64,000 nt of DNA, taken from assembly GCA_024235015.1 (NCBI GenBank), contig JACKNG010000003.1, positions 248,001 through 312,000 of the forward strand. The letters run 5' to 3'. How positions within the stretch are numbered: position 1 is the stretch's first letter; every line of letters begins with the position of its first letter. The notes beneath the pieces are model-generated. The model saw only the letters and a program-made list of their open reading frames with translations, did not search any database and was not told the DNA's origin. Source of the stretch: Gammaproteobacteria bacterium (GTDB taxonomy: Bacteria; Pseudomonadota; Gammaproteobacteria; Ga0077536). The translations under genes and the position numbers were made by a program. Shown here piece by piece: positions 16,226-26,320 of the stretch.

Positions 16226-17158
16226 TCAGGCCGGCGCCCGGCGCAACGCCGGCATCACCTCGCGCGCCATCAGCTCGAGGTTGGTGTCGACGTAGTCGTC
16301 CGGGCAGGCGGTGCTGACAAAGACGAAACGCGCGCCGGCATCGACGTACTCGCGCAGCCGCGCCTTGCAGTCGTCGGGGTCACCGGCCAGGGCGTACTTG
16401 TGCACGAGCTTGGAGAAGTCCTGCGAGTACTGCTTGCCGAGCTTGTCGGCGGCCATCCTGAACGCGGTGTCCTTGTCCTCGTGCACGGCGAAGAAGATGA
16501 ACAGTCCACAGGTGACGTCGGCCGGGTCGCGCCCGCAGTCCTCGGCCTGCTTGCGGATGGTGGCACAGGACTCGGCCAGCATCTCCGGCGTGTACATGTA
16601 GGGCAACCAGCCGTCGCCATAGCGCGCCGCGCGGCGCATGGCCGCCTCCTTGCGTCCCGACACCCAGATCGGCGGGCGCGGTTTCTGCACGGGCAGGGGT
16701 TTCAGGCTGAAGTTCTCGAGCTGGGTGTAGCGCCCCGCGTAGGTGACGTCGGTGCCGGACCAGGTGCGGGTGACGACCTCCAGCGCGTCGTCGGTACGCG
16801 AACCGCGCTGACTGACCGGTACGCCACACGCCTTGAACTCGTTGGGGAACTCGCCGCCGACGCCGACCCCGAGCATGAAGCGGCCGTTGGAGGCGACGTC
16901 GAGCGCGGCGCCGAGCTTGGCCAGCAGGGCCGCGGGGTACAGCGGCACCAGGGTGATGGCACTCAGCAGGCGCACCCGGCTGGTGACGCCGGCCGCCACC
17001 GACAACGACACGAAGCCGTTGGCCGTGTCACCGTAGAAGCTGACGTGCTCACCGCAGCCGAGTACGTCGTAGCCGAGTTCCTCGATGCGGCGCGCGGAAT
17101 CGGCGACATCGTAGGGTGAGCGCAGCGCCGTGCCGAAGGTGATGTTGGCGTCGGTCAT
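16226..17158 (-). CDS. LLM-class oxidoreductase, F420-type subgroup
   Basis: From ATG 17158 the protein has 310 residues. Features are ARRIEELGYDVLGCGEH (22-38), the SRVRLLSAITLVPLYPA strand, and NGRFMLGVGVGGEFPNEF, which is characteristic of the F420/FMN luciferase-like subgroup of about 300 residues. It differs clearly from the 414-residue paralogue at 13473. Substrate and cofactor cannot be read from the sequence. The start is 35 bases from an inverted repeat that separates it from the divergent carbonic anhydrase gene. Confidence 0.8.
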   Translation of the reverse strand: MTDANITFGTALRSPYDVADSARRIEELGYDVLGCGEHVSFYGDTANGFVSLSVAAGVTSRVRLLSAITLVPLYPAALLAKLGAALDVASNGRFMLGVGVGGEFPNEFKACGVPVSQRGSRTDDALEVVTRTWSGTDVTYAGRYTQLENFSLKPLPVQKPRPPIWVSGRKEAAMRRAARYGDGWLPYMYTPEMLAESCATIRKQAEDCGRDPADVTCGLFIFFAVHEDKDTAFRMAADKLGKQYSQDFSKLVHKYALAGDPDDCKARLREYVDAGARFVFVSTACPDDYVDTNLELMAREVMPALRRAPA

Positions 17159-17192
17159 CGCGAGAGGTCTCCCCGTGCAGTGCTGATGAGAA

Positions 17193-17257
17193 GGACACAG
17201 TATACGTGCGCACGTCGCGGCATCCGGCCGCGCCCGCAAGGCCACGTATACTGTCCC
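17193..17257. repeat. inverted repeat, GGGACAG-type, copy B
   Basis: ACAGTATACGTG (17197-17208) recurs inverted at 17243-17254. The outer ends, GGAC on the left and CCC on the right, are imperfect. The spacer is 34 bases. It lies in the divergent gap between the LLM gene and the carbonic anhydrase gene. Confidence 0.75.
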
Positions 17258-17293
17258 GGCCCCGCCCCGGGCCCGTCATCGAGGAGCCACCCC

Positions 17294-17977
17294 ATGCCGC
17301 GACTGGCCGCCGGCGTCGTCAAGTTCCGCCGCGACGTCTTTCCCCACATGCGCGAGCTGTTCCACGGCCTCGCTGCCGGGCAGAAGCCGGAAGCCCTGTT
17401 CATCACCTGCTCGGATTCGCGCATCGACCCCACGCTCATCACCCAGACCGAGCCGGGCGAGCTGTTCATCTGCCGCAATGCCGGCAACGTCGTCCCGCCG
17501 CACACCAACGACACCGATTCGATGACGGCGGCCATCGAGTTCGCGGTCGGCGCGCTGGAGGTGCCGCACGTGGTGATCTGCGGCCACACCCACTGCGGCG
17601 CCCTGCGCGGTGCCATGCATCCCGAGCAGCTCGGCCACCTGCCGCACGTCAGCGAGTGGCTGGGCTACACCCGTGCGGCGCTGCAGACCGTCGAGCAGCT
17701 CGGCGCCGGCCTCGACGAAGCGGCGCGCATGCAGATGTTGATCGAGCAGAACGTGCTCATGCAGATGCGCCACATCCAGACCCATCCCTACGTCGCTGCA
17801 CGCCTGGCCGTCGGCAAGCTCCGCCTGCACGGCTGGATCTACGACATCGAGTCCGGCGCGGTGAGCGCCTGGGACGAGCGCGCGCAGGCCTTCGCCGACG
17901 TCGAGACGGTCTACGCCGAGGACGTCGCACGCTACCTCGCGACCCTGCCGCCGACCCACCACCTGCATCACGATTGA
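17294..17977 (+). CDS. beta-class carbonic anhydrase
   Basis: From ATG 17294 the protein has 227 residues. Zinc ligands are the CxDxR site (Cys39, Asp41, Arg43) and HxxC (His98, Cys101 in GHTHCGA). It interconverts CO2 and bicarbonate in the cytoplasm. Bicarbonate feeds PEP carboxylase, encoded at 41489. The longer frame starting at 17180 crosses the inverted repeat and is rejected; GAGGAG lies just before the chosen start. An NADPH:quinone reductase-like gene follows after 17 bases. Confidence 0.9.
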   Translation: MPRLAAGVVKFRRDVFPHMRELFHGLAAGQKPEALFITCSDSRIDPTLITQTEPGELFICRNAGNVVPPHTNDTDSMTAAIEFAVGALEVPHVVICGHTHCGALRGAMHPEQLGHLPHVSEWLGYTRAALQTVEQLGAGLDEAARMQMLIEQNVLMQMRHIQTHPYVAARLAVGKLRLHGWIYDIESGAVSAWDERAQAFADVETVYAEDVARYLATLPPTHHLHHD

Positions 17978-17994
17978 ACGAAGGGGGGACCACC

Positions 17995-19029
17995 ATGAAG
18001 GGCATCCTGGTCGAGCACTGGACGACCTTCGACGAGCTTGCGCTGGTCGACGTCCCCGAGCCCGCGCTCGACGGCGACCGCGTGCGCATCCGCATCCAGG
18101 CCGCCGGGGTCAGCTTCGCCACCAGCCTGGTCGTGCAGGGCAAGTACCAGCGCAAGCCCCCACTGCCCTTCGTGCCGGGAACCGAGGTCGCCGGCGTGGT
18201 CGAGGCCTGCGGCCCCGACGCCCGGCGCTTCCGTCCCGGCGATCGCGTCTGCGCGGTGCTCGACTGGGGCGGCCTGGCCGAGTTCGCCTGCCCGCGCGAG
18301 GTCAACGTCTACGGCATCCCGGACGCGCTCGAGTTCCACCGCGCCATCGGCTTCACCAATTCCTACGCGACCAGCGCCGCGGCCCTGGCCTGGCCGCACC
18401 TGCTGAACGTGCAAGCCGGCGACTGGCTGCTGGTGCACGGCGCCGCCGGCGGCGTCGGCATCGCGGCGGTCGAGATCGGCAAGATTCTCGGCGCGACGGT
18501 CATCGCCACCGCCGGCAACGCGGACAAGCTCGCGGTCGCCCGCGCCCACGGCGCCGATCATCTCGTCGACTACCGCGACGAGGACTTCCGCCAGCGCGTG
18601 CTGGAACTCACCGGCGGCCGCGGCGTCGATGCCGTCTACGACCCGGTCGGCGGCGAGGTCTTCATGCAGTCGCTGCGCTGCATGGCGCCGGAAGCGCGCA
18701 TCATGCCGGTCGGTTTCGCCGGCGGCACGATCCCGCAGATCCCGGCCAACCTCCTGCTGGTCAAGAACCTCGTCGTGTGTGGGCTCAACATGGGGCTCTA
18801 CTTCGGCTGGAGCCCGCAGGACCTGCGCAATCACTACGAGCCGCGCATCCGCGCCCACATGCAGCAGCTGTTCGACTGGTTCGAGGCCGGGCTGATCAAC
18901 CCCGTGGTCGAACGCACCTACCCGCTGGCGCGCGTGTTCGAGGCCATGGAGGACGTGCTCGGGCGCCGCGCCATCGGCCGTATCGCGGTGGTGATGGACG
19001 CCGAGGCGAAACGGCACGGTCACGGCTGA
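17995..19029 (+). CDS. zinc-independent MDR oxidoreductase (NADPH:quinone reductase-like)
   Basis: The 344-residue protein starts at ATG 17995 behind AAGGGGGGAC. It has a GroES-like N-terminal domain (FVPGTEVAGVVEACGPD at 59-75) and a Rossmann fold with the AAGGVG nucleotide motif at 150-155. The Cys/His zinc ligands of alcohol dehydrogenases are absent, placing it in the quinone-oxidoreductase branch. Such proteins reduce quinones or enones with NADPH. The carbonic anhydrase gene ends 17 bases upstream. Confidence 0.85.
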   Translation: MKGILVEHWTTFDELALVDVPEPALDGDRVRIRIQAAGVSFATSLVVQGKYQRKPPLPFVPGTEVAGVVEACGPDARRFRPGDRVCAVLDWGGLAEFACPREVNVYGIPDALEFHRAIGFTNSYATSAAALAWPHLLNVQAGDWLLVHGAAGGVGIAAVEIGKILGATVIATAGNADKLAVARAHGADHLVDYRDEDFRQRVLELTGGRGVDAVYDPVGGEVFMQSLRCMAPEARIMPVGFAGGTIPQIPANLLLVKNLVVCGLNMGLYFGWSPQDLRNHYEPRIRAHMQQLFDWFEAGLINPVVERTYPLARVFEAMEDVLGRRAIGRIAVVMDAEAKRHGHG

Positions 19030-19151
19030 ACGCGCCGCGCGCCGCGCGCAGCGGCGCACTGGGTGGCCTGCACGCACCGTTGCTGATCCCGCTCAGCGGC
19101 AGGCCGGGCGACGGCATGCTACTTTCCCTGCAGGCTCGTCGGGAATCTGCC

Positions 19152-20336
19152 ATGGCAAAGTCCCTGCACACGCCGCTGTTCCGCCCGCCCGGGCACCGCG
19201 CCGCCCCATCGCGCCGGGGTAGCGGGCGGCTCGGTGAGGCCTACGCCGAACTCCTCGCCGCGGCCGACATCCGCGTCGGCGGCGATCGCCCCTGGGACAT
19301 GCAGGTACACGATGCCCGCCTGTGGCGGCGCCTGCTGCTCGGCGGCACCGTCGGGCTCGGCGAGGCCTACGTCGATGGCTGGTGGGACGCCGCGCGCGTC
19401 GACGCATTCGTCGCCCACGCGGTCGCCGCGCACCTCGACGAACGCATTCCCGACCTGCCCAAGCGCCTCGCCGCACTCGGCGCCGCCTGGCGCAACCTGC
19501 AGGACCGCGTGCGCGCCCGCCGCGTGGCCGAGATCCATTACGACCTCGACCACGAAATGTACCGCGCCATGCTCGGCGAGAGCATGGTCTACACCTGCGG
19601 CTACTGGGCCGGGGCCGACGACCTCGAGCAGGCCCAGGCAGACAAGCTGGAGCTGGTCTGTCGCAAGCTCGACCTGCGCCCCGGGATGCGCGTGCTCGAC
19701 ATCGGCTGCGGCTGGGGCGGCTTCGCCCGTCACGCCGCTGCCCACCACGGGGTCGAGGTCGTCGGCGTGACCATCTCGCGCAGCCAGGCCGACATCGCGC
19801 GCCGGGCTTGTGCCGGCCTGCCGGTGACGATCGAACTCGAGGATTACCGCGAGGTTCGCGGACGCTTCGACCGCATCGTCTCGCTCGGCATGTTCGAGCA
19901 CGTCGGGCGCAAGAACTACCGCCGTTTCGCCACGCTCCTCCGCCAGTGCCTGGCCGACGACGGCCTCGCCCTGCTGCACACCATCGGCCGTAACGACGAC
20001 GGCGCCGGTATCGACCCCTGGGTCACGCGCTACATCTTCCCCAACAGCGAGATCCCCACCATCGCGCGCCTCGCCCACGCCTTCAGTGGCCTGCTCGTGA
20101 TGGAGGACTGGCACAATTTCGGCGCCGACTACGACCGCACCCTGATGGCCTGGCACCGCAACTTCGCGGCCGCCTGGCCGCGCTTCGCGGCACGCTTCGA
20201 CCGGCGCTTCCGGCGCACCTGGACCTACTACCTGCTCAGCTTCGCCGGGGTCTTCCGCGCCCGCGGCCTGCAGCTGTGGCAGGTCGTGCTGTCGCCGCAC
20301 GGGGTACCCGGCGGCTATCGCCGCCCCGCCGGCTGA
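19152..20336 (+). CDS. cfa: cyclopropane-fatty-acyl-phospholipid synthase
   Basis: From ATG 19152 the protein has 394 residues, close to E. coli Cfa. Residues 181-190 VLDIGCGWGG bind SAM, MFEHVGRKNYR follows, and the C-terminal FRARGLQLWQVVLSP is diagnostic. It methylenates cis double bonds of membrane phospholipids. In the YYL..AGVFRAR segment the position I recall as cysteine in E. coli is Phe here; that cysteine is not essential in E. coli. An in-frame ATG at 19116 would add 12 residues. Confidence 0.88.
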   Translation: MAKSLHTPLFRPPGHRAAPSRRGSGRLGEAYAELLAAADIRVGGDRPWDMQVHDARLWRRLLLGGTVGLGEAYVDGWWDAARVDAFVAHAVAAHLDERIPDLPKRLAALGAAWRNLQDRVRARRVAEIHYDLDHEMYRAMLGESMVYTCGYWAGADDLEQAQADKLELVCRKLDLRPGMRVLDIGCGWGGFARHAAAHHGVEVVGVTISRSQADIARRACAGLPVTIELEDYREVRGRFDRIVSLGMFEHVGRKNYRRFATLLRQCLADDGLALLHTIGRNDDGAGIDPWVTRYIFPNSEIPTIARLAHAFSGLLVMEDWHNFGADYDRTLMAWHRNFAAAWPRFAARFDRRFRRTWTYYLLSFAGVFRARGLQLWQVVLSPHGVPGGYRRPAG

Positions 20337-20427
20337 GCGGCGCAGACCCGCCGCGCCCGGGCGCGGCCTCTTGGGCAACGTGCACGCTGCGGTTAGCATG
20401 GCGCCGGTTTCCACCGGGGAGAGTGTC

Positions 20428-22077
20428 ATGGACTGGTTCCGCAAACGCACGCTGGGTTCGCTGCTCGACGAGGCCGCGCGCCGCTTCGGCCCGCGCCCCG
20501 CGCTGGTCTTCGAGCAGCGCCGCTGGACCTATGCCGAGTTTGCCGCCGAGACCGACCGCGTGGCCAAGGCGCTCATGGCACTGGGCGTGGCCCCGGGCGA
20601 ACGCGTCGCGCTGTGGATGACCAACCGCCCGGAGTGGTTGTTCCTGATGTATGCCATTGCCAAGGTCGGCGCCTGCATCGTGCCGCTCAACACGCGCTAT
20701 CGCACCGACGACGTCGCCTACACCGTGACGCAGTCGCGCGCCGCGACCCTGATCACCCTCGACCGCTCGGGGCCGGTCGACTACCAGGGCATGCTGATGG
20801 AATCGATGCCGGGGATCGTGCGCCGCGACGACGGCACGCTCGAGATCGAGAACTACCCCGACCTGCAGCGCCTCGTGGTGCTGGGCGAGACTCGCCTCGA
20901 CCACGTCACCGCCTGGGACGCTTTCATCGCCGCCGGGGCGCAGGTCAGCGACGCAGCGCTCGCCGCACGCGCCGCCGCCGTCGACCCCGACGGCATGCTC
21001 ATGATCTGTTACACCTCGGGCACCACCGGCCATCCCAAGGGCGTGGTGCACAGCCATCGCCCCATCCGCAACATGATGGAGCGCGCACAGATCATCGGTG
21101 CCACCGCCGACGACGTGCACATGAACTACCTGCCGCTGTTCCACATCTATGCCTACAGCGAGATCAGCATGCTGTGCGTGCATGCCGGCGCCTGCCAGGT
21201 GCTGATGGACGTGTTCGACGCCGACCGGGCGCTCGATCTCGCCGCGCAGGAAGGCGCGACCGTGTTGCACGGCTTCGAGGCCCACTGGCTCGACCTGCTC
21301 AACGCCCAGGCCGCGCGCCCGCGGCAACTGCGCATGCGCCTCGGCACCCTGCCCTCGGGGGTCGAGAGCACCGTGCCCATCGCGGAGCAGGTGCAGGACG
21401 TGTTCGGCCCCACCGTGTCCGGCTTCGGCATGAGCGAAACCTGGGCCTTCATCGCCATCAGCAACCCGGCCCATTCGCGCGAACAGCGCACGCATTCCTC
21501 GGGTTACCTGATGAACGATTACGAGGCGCGCATCGTCGACGTCGAGAGCGGGCGCGAACAGCCACCGGGCGAAGCCGGCGAGCTGTGGATCCGCGGCTAC
21601 GCCGTGATGCAGGGTTACTGGGACAAGCCCGAGGCCACCGCCGACACCCTCGATGCCGACGGCTGGCTGCACACCGGCGACATGGCCTGCGTGCGTGACG
21701 ACGGCATGCTGGTCTTCATGGGCCGCTACAAGGACATGCTCAAGGTCGGCGGCGAGAACGTCTCGCCGGCCGAGATGGAGGTCTACCTGCGCGGCATGGA
21801 CGAGATCCTCGACGCCGCGGTGGTCGCCTACCCCGATCCGCGCCTGGCCGAGGTGCCGGTGGCCTTCGTGATCCTGAAAGCCGGTGCCAAGCTCGACGAG
21901 GCGACGGTGAAGGAACGCATGAAGGGCCGCGTGGCGAGCTTCAAGATCCCGCGCCACGTGATCGTGGTCGACGCCTTCCCGATGACCTCCTCGGGCAAGA
22001 TCCGCAAGGTCGAGCTGCGCGCCGAGGCACGGCGGTTGCTCGACGGTGGCGCGCAGGCGGACAAGTCGGCCGGTTGA
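20428..22077 (+). CDS. AMP-dependent acyl-CoA synthetase
   Basis: The 549-residue protein begins MDWFRKRTLGSLLDEAARRFG behind GGGGAGAG. YTSGTTGHPKG (195-205) is the phosphate-binding loop, GFGMSETW the A5 region, GWLHTGDMA the ribose-binding Asp region, and SSGKIRK near the C-terminus carries the catalytic lysine. It activates a carboxylic acid to acyl-AMP and then acyl-CoA. The sequence is nearest to medium/long-chain or cyclohexanecarboxylate-type ligases; the acid is not determined. Confidence 0.87.
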   Translation: MDWFRKRTLGSLLDEAARRFGPRPALVFEQRRWTYAEFAAETDRVAKALMALGVAPGERVALWMTNRPEWLFLMYAIAKVGACIVPLNTRYRTDDVAYTVTQSRAATLITLDRSGPVDYQGMLMESMPGIVRRDDGTLEIENYPDLQRLVVLGETRLDHVTAWDAFIAAGAQVSDAALAARAAAVDPDGMLMICYTSGTTGHPKGVVHSHRPIRNMMERAQIIGATADDVHMNYLPLFHIYAYSEISMLCVHAGACQVLMDVFDADRALDLAAQEGATVLHGFEAHWLDLLNAQAARPRQLRMRLGTLPSGVESTVPIAEQVQDVFGPTVSGFGMSETWAFIAISNPAHSREQRTHSSGYLMNDYEARIVDVESGREQPPGEAGELWIRGYAVMQGYWDKPEATADTLDADGWLHTGDMACVRDDGMLVFMGRYKDMLKVGGENVSPAEMEVYLRGMDEILDAAVVAYPDPRLAEVPVAFVILKAGAKLDEATVKERMKGRVASFKIPRHVIVVDAFPMTSSGKIRKVELRAEARRLLDGGAQADKSAG

Positions 22078-22084
22078 GCGCCGC

Positions 22085-22104
22085 GGGCGGCACTCTTGCC
22101 GCCC
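22085..22104 (+). terminator. hairpin after the acyl-CoA synthetase gene
   Basis: GGGCGGC and GCCGCCC form a perfect 7-bp stem with a six-base loop, 8 bases after the TGA at 22077. No T-tract follows, so the terminator reading is tentative. Confidence 0.35.
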
Positions 22105-22175
22105 CCGCTCCGGCGGTACAGTGGACCGCCGTCTCTTGATACTCTGGCGCGACGTCTCGAGGGGAGCTGACTGCC

Positions 22176-23858
22176 ATGAGCTATGACCTGATCATCAAGA
22201 ACGGTACCGTCGTCGACGGCACCGGCGCACCGCGCTTTCACGCCGATATCGCCGTCAAGGACGGCCTCATCGCCGACATCGGCGACGTCTCGGGTACGGC
22301 CGCCCGTACCATCGACGCCAGCGACCTCGTCGTCGCCCCGGGCTTCGTCGACCCGCACACCCACTACGACGCCCAGATCTGTTGGGACGACGTCACCTCG
22401 CCCTCCTGCTGGCACGGCATCACCACCGTCATGCTCGGCAACTGCGGCGTCGGTCTCGCGCCCTGCCGCCCGGAGACGCGCGAGATCGCGGCCTGGGACC
22501 TGGTCAACGTCGAAGCCATTCCCTTCGACGTCCTCAAGCAGGGCGTGACCTGGGAGTGGGAGACCTTCCCCGAGTACATGCAGGCCGCGGCGCGCCGCGG
22601 CTCCGGCCTCAACCTCGGTTTCCTCTGCGCGCTGACCCCGTTCCGCCACTACGTGCTGGGCGAGGAATCGATGGAACGCGCGGCGACGTCCGACGAGACC
22701 GCCGCCATCGCCGGCCTGCTGCGCGAGGCGATGGAGGCCGGCGCCTTCGGCTTCACCACCACCAACGCCGGCCAGCACGTCGGCTACCACGGCCGCCCGC
22801 TGGCCTGCCGCCTGGCCAGCCACGACGAGTTGCGCGCCTACTCGCGGGTGCTGAAGGATCTCGGTCGCGGCGCCATCGAAGTCGCGCTGACCAACGAGGT
22901 CTCGCGCGTCGATGCCAGCGAGCGCGCCCTGCTCGACCTCTTCCTGAGCGAATCCGGCCGCCCGGTCACCTGGCTCGCACTGCTCAACCGCGACGACGAT
23001 CCGGACGCCGTGCAGAACACGCTCGTCGAAGTCGCCGATCTCATCGAACGCGGCTCGCGCCCGCAGTGCACCTGCCGGCCGTTCATCGTCCAGATCGACC
23101 TCAGCAAGCCGTTCATCTTCGCCAACATGCCGTGCTGGGGTCCGGTGCTGAACAAGCCAATCCCGGAACAGATCGCGATCCTGCGCGACCCGGCCTTCCG
23201 TGCCGCCTTCCGCGAAGCCCTCAAGCGCCCGCTCATCTTCACCGCGCGCTGGGAGGTGATGACGGTGCTGGAGGCGAGTTCACCCGACCTCGCGCCCTAC
23301 GTCGGCCGCGACGTCGCCGCGATCGCGCGGGAACGCGGCCACGACCCCATCGACACCTTCCTCGACCTCGCCATCGAGGACGGCCTGCAGATGCAGTTCA
23401 ACTACGAGCTGTTCAATTCCGACGAGAGCCGCATTCCCGAGCTGATCACCGATCCGCGCACCCTGATCGGGCTGTCCGACGGCGGCGCCCACGTCGACAG
23501 CATCTGCGACGCCGGCTACGCCACCTACCTGCTCGGGACCTGGGTCCGCGACGAACAGGCGCTGACGCTCGAGCACGCGGTCAAGCGCATCACCAGCGAA
23601 CCGGCGGATTTCTTCGGCATCCGGCAACGCGGCCGATTGGCCAAGGGGCTGGCGGCGGACTTCGCCATCTTCGATCTCGCCACGGTGGGTTCGGACAAGA
23701 CCGGCACCATGCGCTACGACCTGCCCGGTGGCGGCCGCCGCCTGGTGGTGACCTCGCGCGGGGTCGAGTACACCATCGTCAACGGCCAGGTGCTGTTCGA
23801 ACACGGCCGCGACACCGGGGCACGTGCGGGCCAGGTGCTGCACTCGGCAAACTGCTGA
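22176..23858 (+). CDS. N-acyl-D-amino-acid deacylase family amidohydrolase
   Basis: This 560-residue metal-dependent hydrolase has the N-terminal MSYDLIIKNGTVVDGTG strand, the metal-binding HTH (His61, His63) in FVDPHTHYDAQ, and SDGGAHVD near residue 433, typical of the D-aminoacylase branch of amidohydrolases. GAGGGGAG precedes the ATG. Environmental members of this subgroup are often long and of unproven specificity, so deacylation of N-acyl-D-amino acids is a family-level guess. It is flanked by hairpins at 22085 and 23878. Confidence 0.8.
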   Translation: MSYDLIIKNGTVVDGTGAPRFHADIAVKDGLIADIGDVSGTAARTIDASDLVVAPGFVDPHTHYDAQICWDDVTSPSCWHGITTVMLGNCGVGLAPCRPETREIAAWDLVNVEAIPFDVLKQGVTWEWETFPEYMQAAARRGSGLNLGFLCALTPFRHYVLGEESMERAATSDETAAIAGLLREAMEAGAFGFTTTNAGQHVGYHGRPLACRLASHDELRAYSRVLKDLGRGAIEVALTNEVSRVDASERALLDLFLSESGRPVTWLALLNRDDDPDAVQNTLVEVADLIERGSRPQCTCRPFIVQIDLSKPFIFANMPCWGPVLNKPIPEQIAILRDPAFRAAFREALKRPLIFTARWEVMTVLEASSPDLAPYVGRDVAAIARERGHDPIDTFLDLAIEDGLQMQFNYELFNSDESRIPELITDPRTLIGLSDGGAHVDSICDAGYATYLLGTWVRDEQALTLEHAVKRITSEPADFFGIRQRGRLAKGLAADFAIFDLATVGSDKTGTMRYDLPGGGRRLVVTSRGVEYTIVNGQVLFEHGRDTGARAGQVLHSANC

Positions 23859-23877
23859 AAGGGCTCGCGGCCGGTCT

Positions 23878-23905
23878 GTCCGCGGCGGACCGCTCTGCCG
23901 CGGAC
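23878..23905 (+). terminator. hairpin after the amidohydrolase gene
   Basis: A perfect 9-bp stem, GTCCGCGGC and GCCGCGGAC with a 10-base loop, starts 20 bases after the stop at 23858. There is no T-tract. Confidence 0.4.
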
Positions 23906-24023
23906 CGGCGTGTCGTCGCAGTATCGGCCGTCGGCCCTGCTGCGGGTCCCGCGCGGCGGTGCCGGCCGGACCAGCGGCGCAGGCCGCGCCGGGCGGCCCG
24001 TGCCAGGCGCACGGGCGCGGGGG

Positions 24024-24242
24024 TTACTTGGGTGCGCGCAGCGACTGCGTCGACTGGGCGCGCTCGCCGGCCTGCATCTGGCGCACACCCTGCTTGGGCA
24101 GCATCCAGCGCCAGCCGCGCGCCCCGGTGTCGAGGCCGTGGGCCGCCGGACCGCGGATTTCGCGGCAGGGGTTCTCACCCGCCCGGCCAGGCTCTGCGGC
24201 CCGCGGGGTACCGGCGATCATCTGCGTGAGGGGTTCGTTCAT
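24024..24242 (-). CDS. possible small protein of unknown function
   Basis: ATG 24242 opens a 72-codon frame ending at TAA, an uncommon stop in this GC-rich region. AGGA lies about nine bases before the start. The product (MNEPLTQMIAGTPRAAEPG to the end QSLRAPK) is basic, has no signal or membrane segment, and matches no family I know. A longer in-frame start at 24371 exists but is less protein-like. It may be spurious. Confidence 0.35.
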   Translation of the reverse strand: MNEPLTQMIAGTPRAAEPGRAGENPCREIRGPAAHGLDTGARGWRWMLPKQGVRQMQAGERAQSTQSLRAPK

Positions 24243-24709
24243 GTTTGCGTTCCTATGGTCTCTGCGCTCCCGAAACCGGGGACCCGCGACGCGGGCCGCC
24301 CTTCGACGCGACACGTGGTCCGGAGTTCCGGGCTCACGCGGCGCGCTGCCCCGAGGCAAAGCAAACGGCATACCAGAAACCCGCCGCGCGGCCTCCTGGC
24401 CGGGCTGACCCCGTCGAATCAGGCCCCGCGAGCGCGTGGCCTGTGAAGCTATTCACAACAACGGGTGGGCCTGCACGACCGCGGTCGCGCACCGCGCCGA
24501 CGCTGTAGCAGGCCCCGCGGGTGACACTCGACGCAGATTGTCGTCACAAGGTGACGCTGCACGGCACATCGCGCCACTGCCGACGGCGCGTGGCAGCGCG
24601 GACAGGGCGTGGTGAAATTCGGCCTCCACGCTCGCGACTTGGCGCTTCGCCGGGGCTATGATCGCGGCCCACGAGGCACCAGCCGGAGCCTGCTCGACGA
24701 GGATTCCCG

Positions 24710-25339
24710 ATGGCCGAGGACGACACCAGCAATCCCATTTCCCGCGTCACCGAGCGGGTCGTACCGCTCGACGTCGTCAAGCGCGAGAAGTCCGCCGCGG
24801 TGGAATCACGCCTGACCCAGGTGCGGCGCGCCCTGACCTCGCTGGTCGCCTCGGCCGAAAGCGTACCGCTGCAGCACCGGGTCAACTTCCCCGTCACCGG
24901 CGTTGGCGAGCTGCGCACCGGCAGCCTGCGCCAGTTCAACCTGGTCGACGAGGACGGCGAGCAGGGGCGCGGCTTCACCATGCGCTATGCCCACGTCGGC
25001 AACCAGCCGCTCAAGCACGTCACCAGTTCCGAGCACGCGCACAAGGCGGTGCGCAAGACCCTCTACGCCTACGGTCTCGATTTCCGCAGCGCCGGTTCCG
25101 ACACCGCCTACCGCATCGAGGTCAGGCCGCTGGTACCGGCCTGGATCAGCGTGCTGATCGCCGCCGACGGCAAGACCATCGACATCACCCTCAACAACGT
25201 CAGCGTGCTCGGCGCGACCACTTACCGGGTCGCGCCCGATCACGTCGACCGGCGCCTCGTCGACGCCCTGGTCGAACTGGTCACGACCGGCGCGCGCACC
25301 TTCTACGAGATCGTCGCCAGCCTGCCGCGGCGGCGTTGA
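24710..25339 (+). CDS. conserved-looking cytoplasmic protein of unknown function
   Basis: The 209-residue protein starts behind GACGAGGA. It has a hydrophilic N-terminus (MAEDDTSNPISRVTERVVPL) and a mixed alpha/beta body with no signal peptide, membrane helix or cysteine. The body includes FNLVDEDGEQGRGFTMRYAH and IDITLNNVSVLGATTYRVAP. I do not recognise a family. It is alone in its transcription unit and ends at a strong terminator shared with the convergent gene. Confidence 0.65.
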   Translation: MAEDDTSNPISRVTERVVPLDVVKREKSAAVESRLTQVRRALTSLVASAESVPLQHRVNFPVTGVGELRTGSLRQFNLVDEDGEQGRGFTMRYAHVGNQPLKHVTSSEHAHKAVRKTLYAYGLDFRSAGSDTAYRIEVRPLVPAWISVLIAADGKTIDITLNNVSVLGATTYRVAPDHVDRRLVDALVELVTTGARTFYEIVASLPRRR

Positions 25340-25357
25340 GGCGCGCCCCTCGGGCAG

Positions 25358-25388
25358 AAAAAAAGCCGGCAGGGAAACCCTGCCGGCT
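25358..25388 (-). terminator. Rho-independent terminator of the SDR gene
   Basis: On the minus strand a perfect 11-bp stem, AGCCGGCAGGG paired with CCCTGCCGGCT around a TTT loop, is followed by seven T (A at 25358-25364). It lies 20 bases after the SDR stop at 25409 and is the only textbook intrinsic terminator I saw in the window. It may also help end the gene converging from the left. Confidence 0.9.
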
Positions 25389-25408
25389 CGTCCACGAACG
25401 GTTCCCGC

Positions 25409-26194
<786 letters not shown>

Positions 26195-26320
26195 GGAATC
26201 TCCCTTGTGCTGCGTTGAGTGCGGATGGCACCGGGTCCGGCCGCATGGCGCCGCGGCCCCGGCGAGCGAGGTGGGCGCATTATCGCGCGAGCGACCGCGG
26301 GCAGCCAGCGAACGCCGGGG

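Larger units (their letters stand above)
23859..24709. other. 851-base gene-poor stretch
   Basis: It holds a hairpin at 23878-23905 (GTCCGCGGC / GCCGCGGAC, spacer 10), a possible 72-residue minus-strand gene (24024-24242), and about 470 bases with no convincing frame before the gene at 24710. A TATGAT hexamer at 24657-24662 could be a -10 element for that gene, without a clear -35. Confidence 0.5.

Noticed and set aside
17206..19029. A 607-residue carbonic anhydrase-overlapping quinone reductase
   Set aside because: The first 263 codons only shadow the carbonic anhydrase gene; the MKGILVEHW start has a strong ribosome site and family match.
20236..21957. A 573-residue minus-strand open frame
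   Set aside because: It is antisense to the acyl-CoA synthetase gene and rich in His/Arg/Gly/Val, typical of shadow frames in GC-rich DNA.
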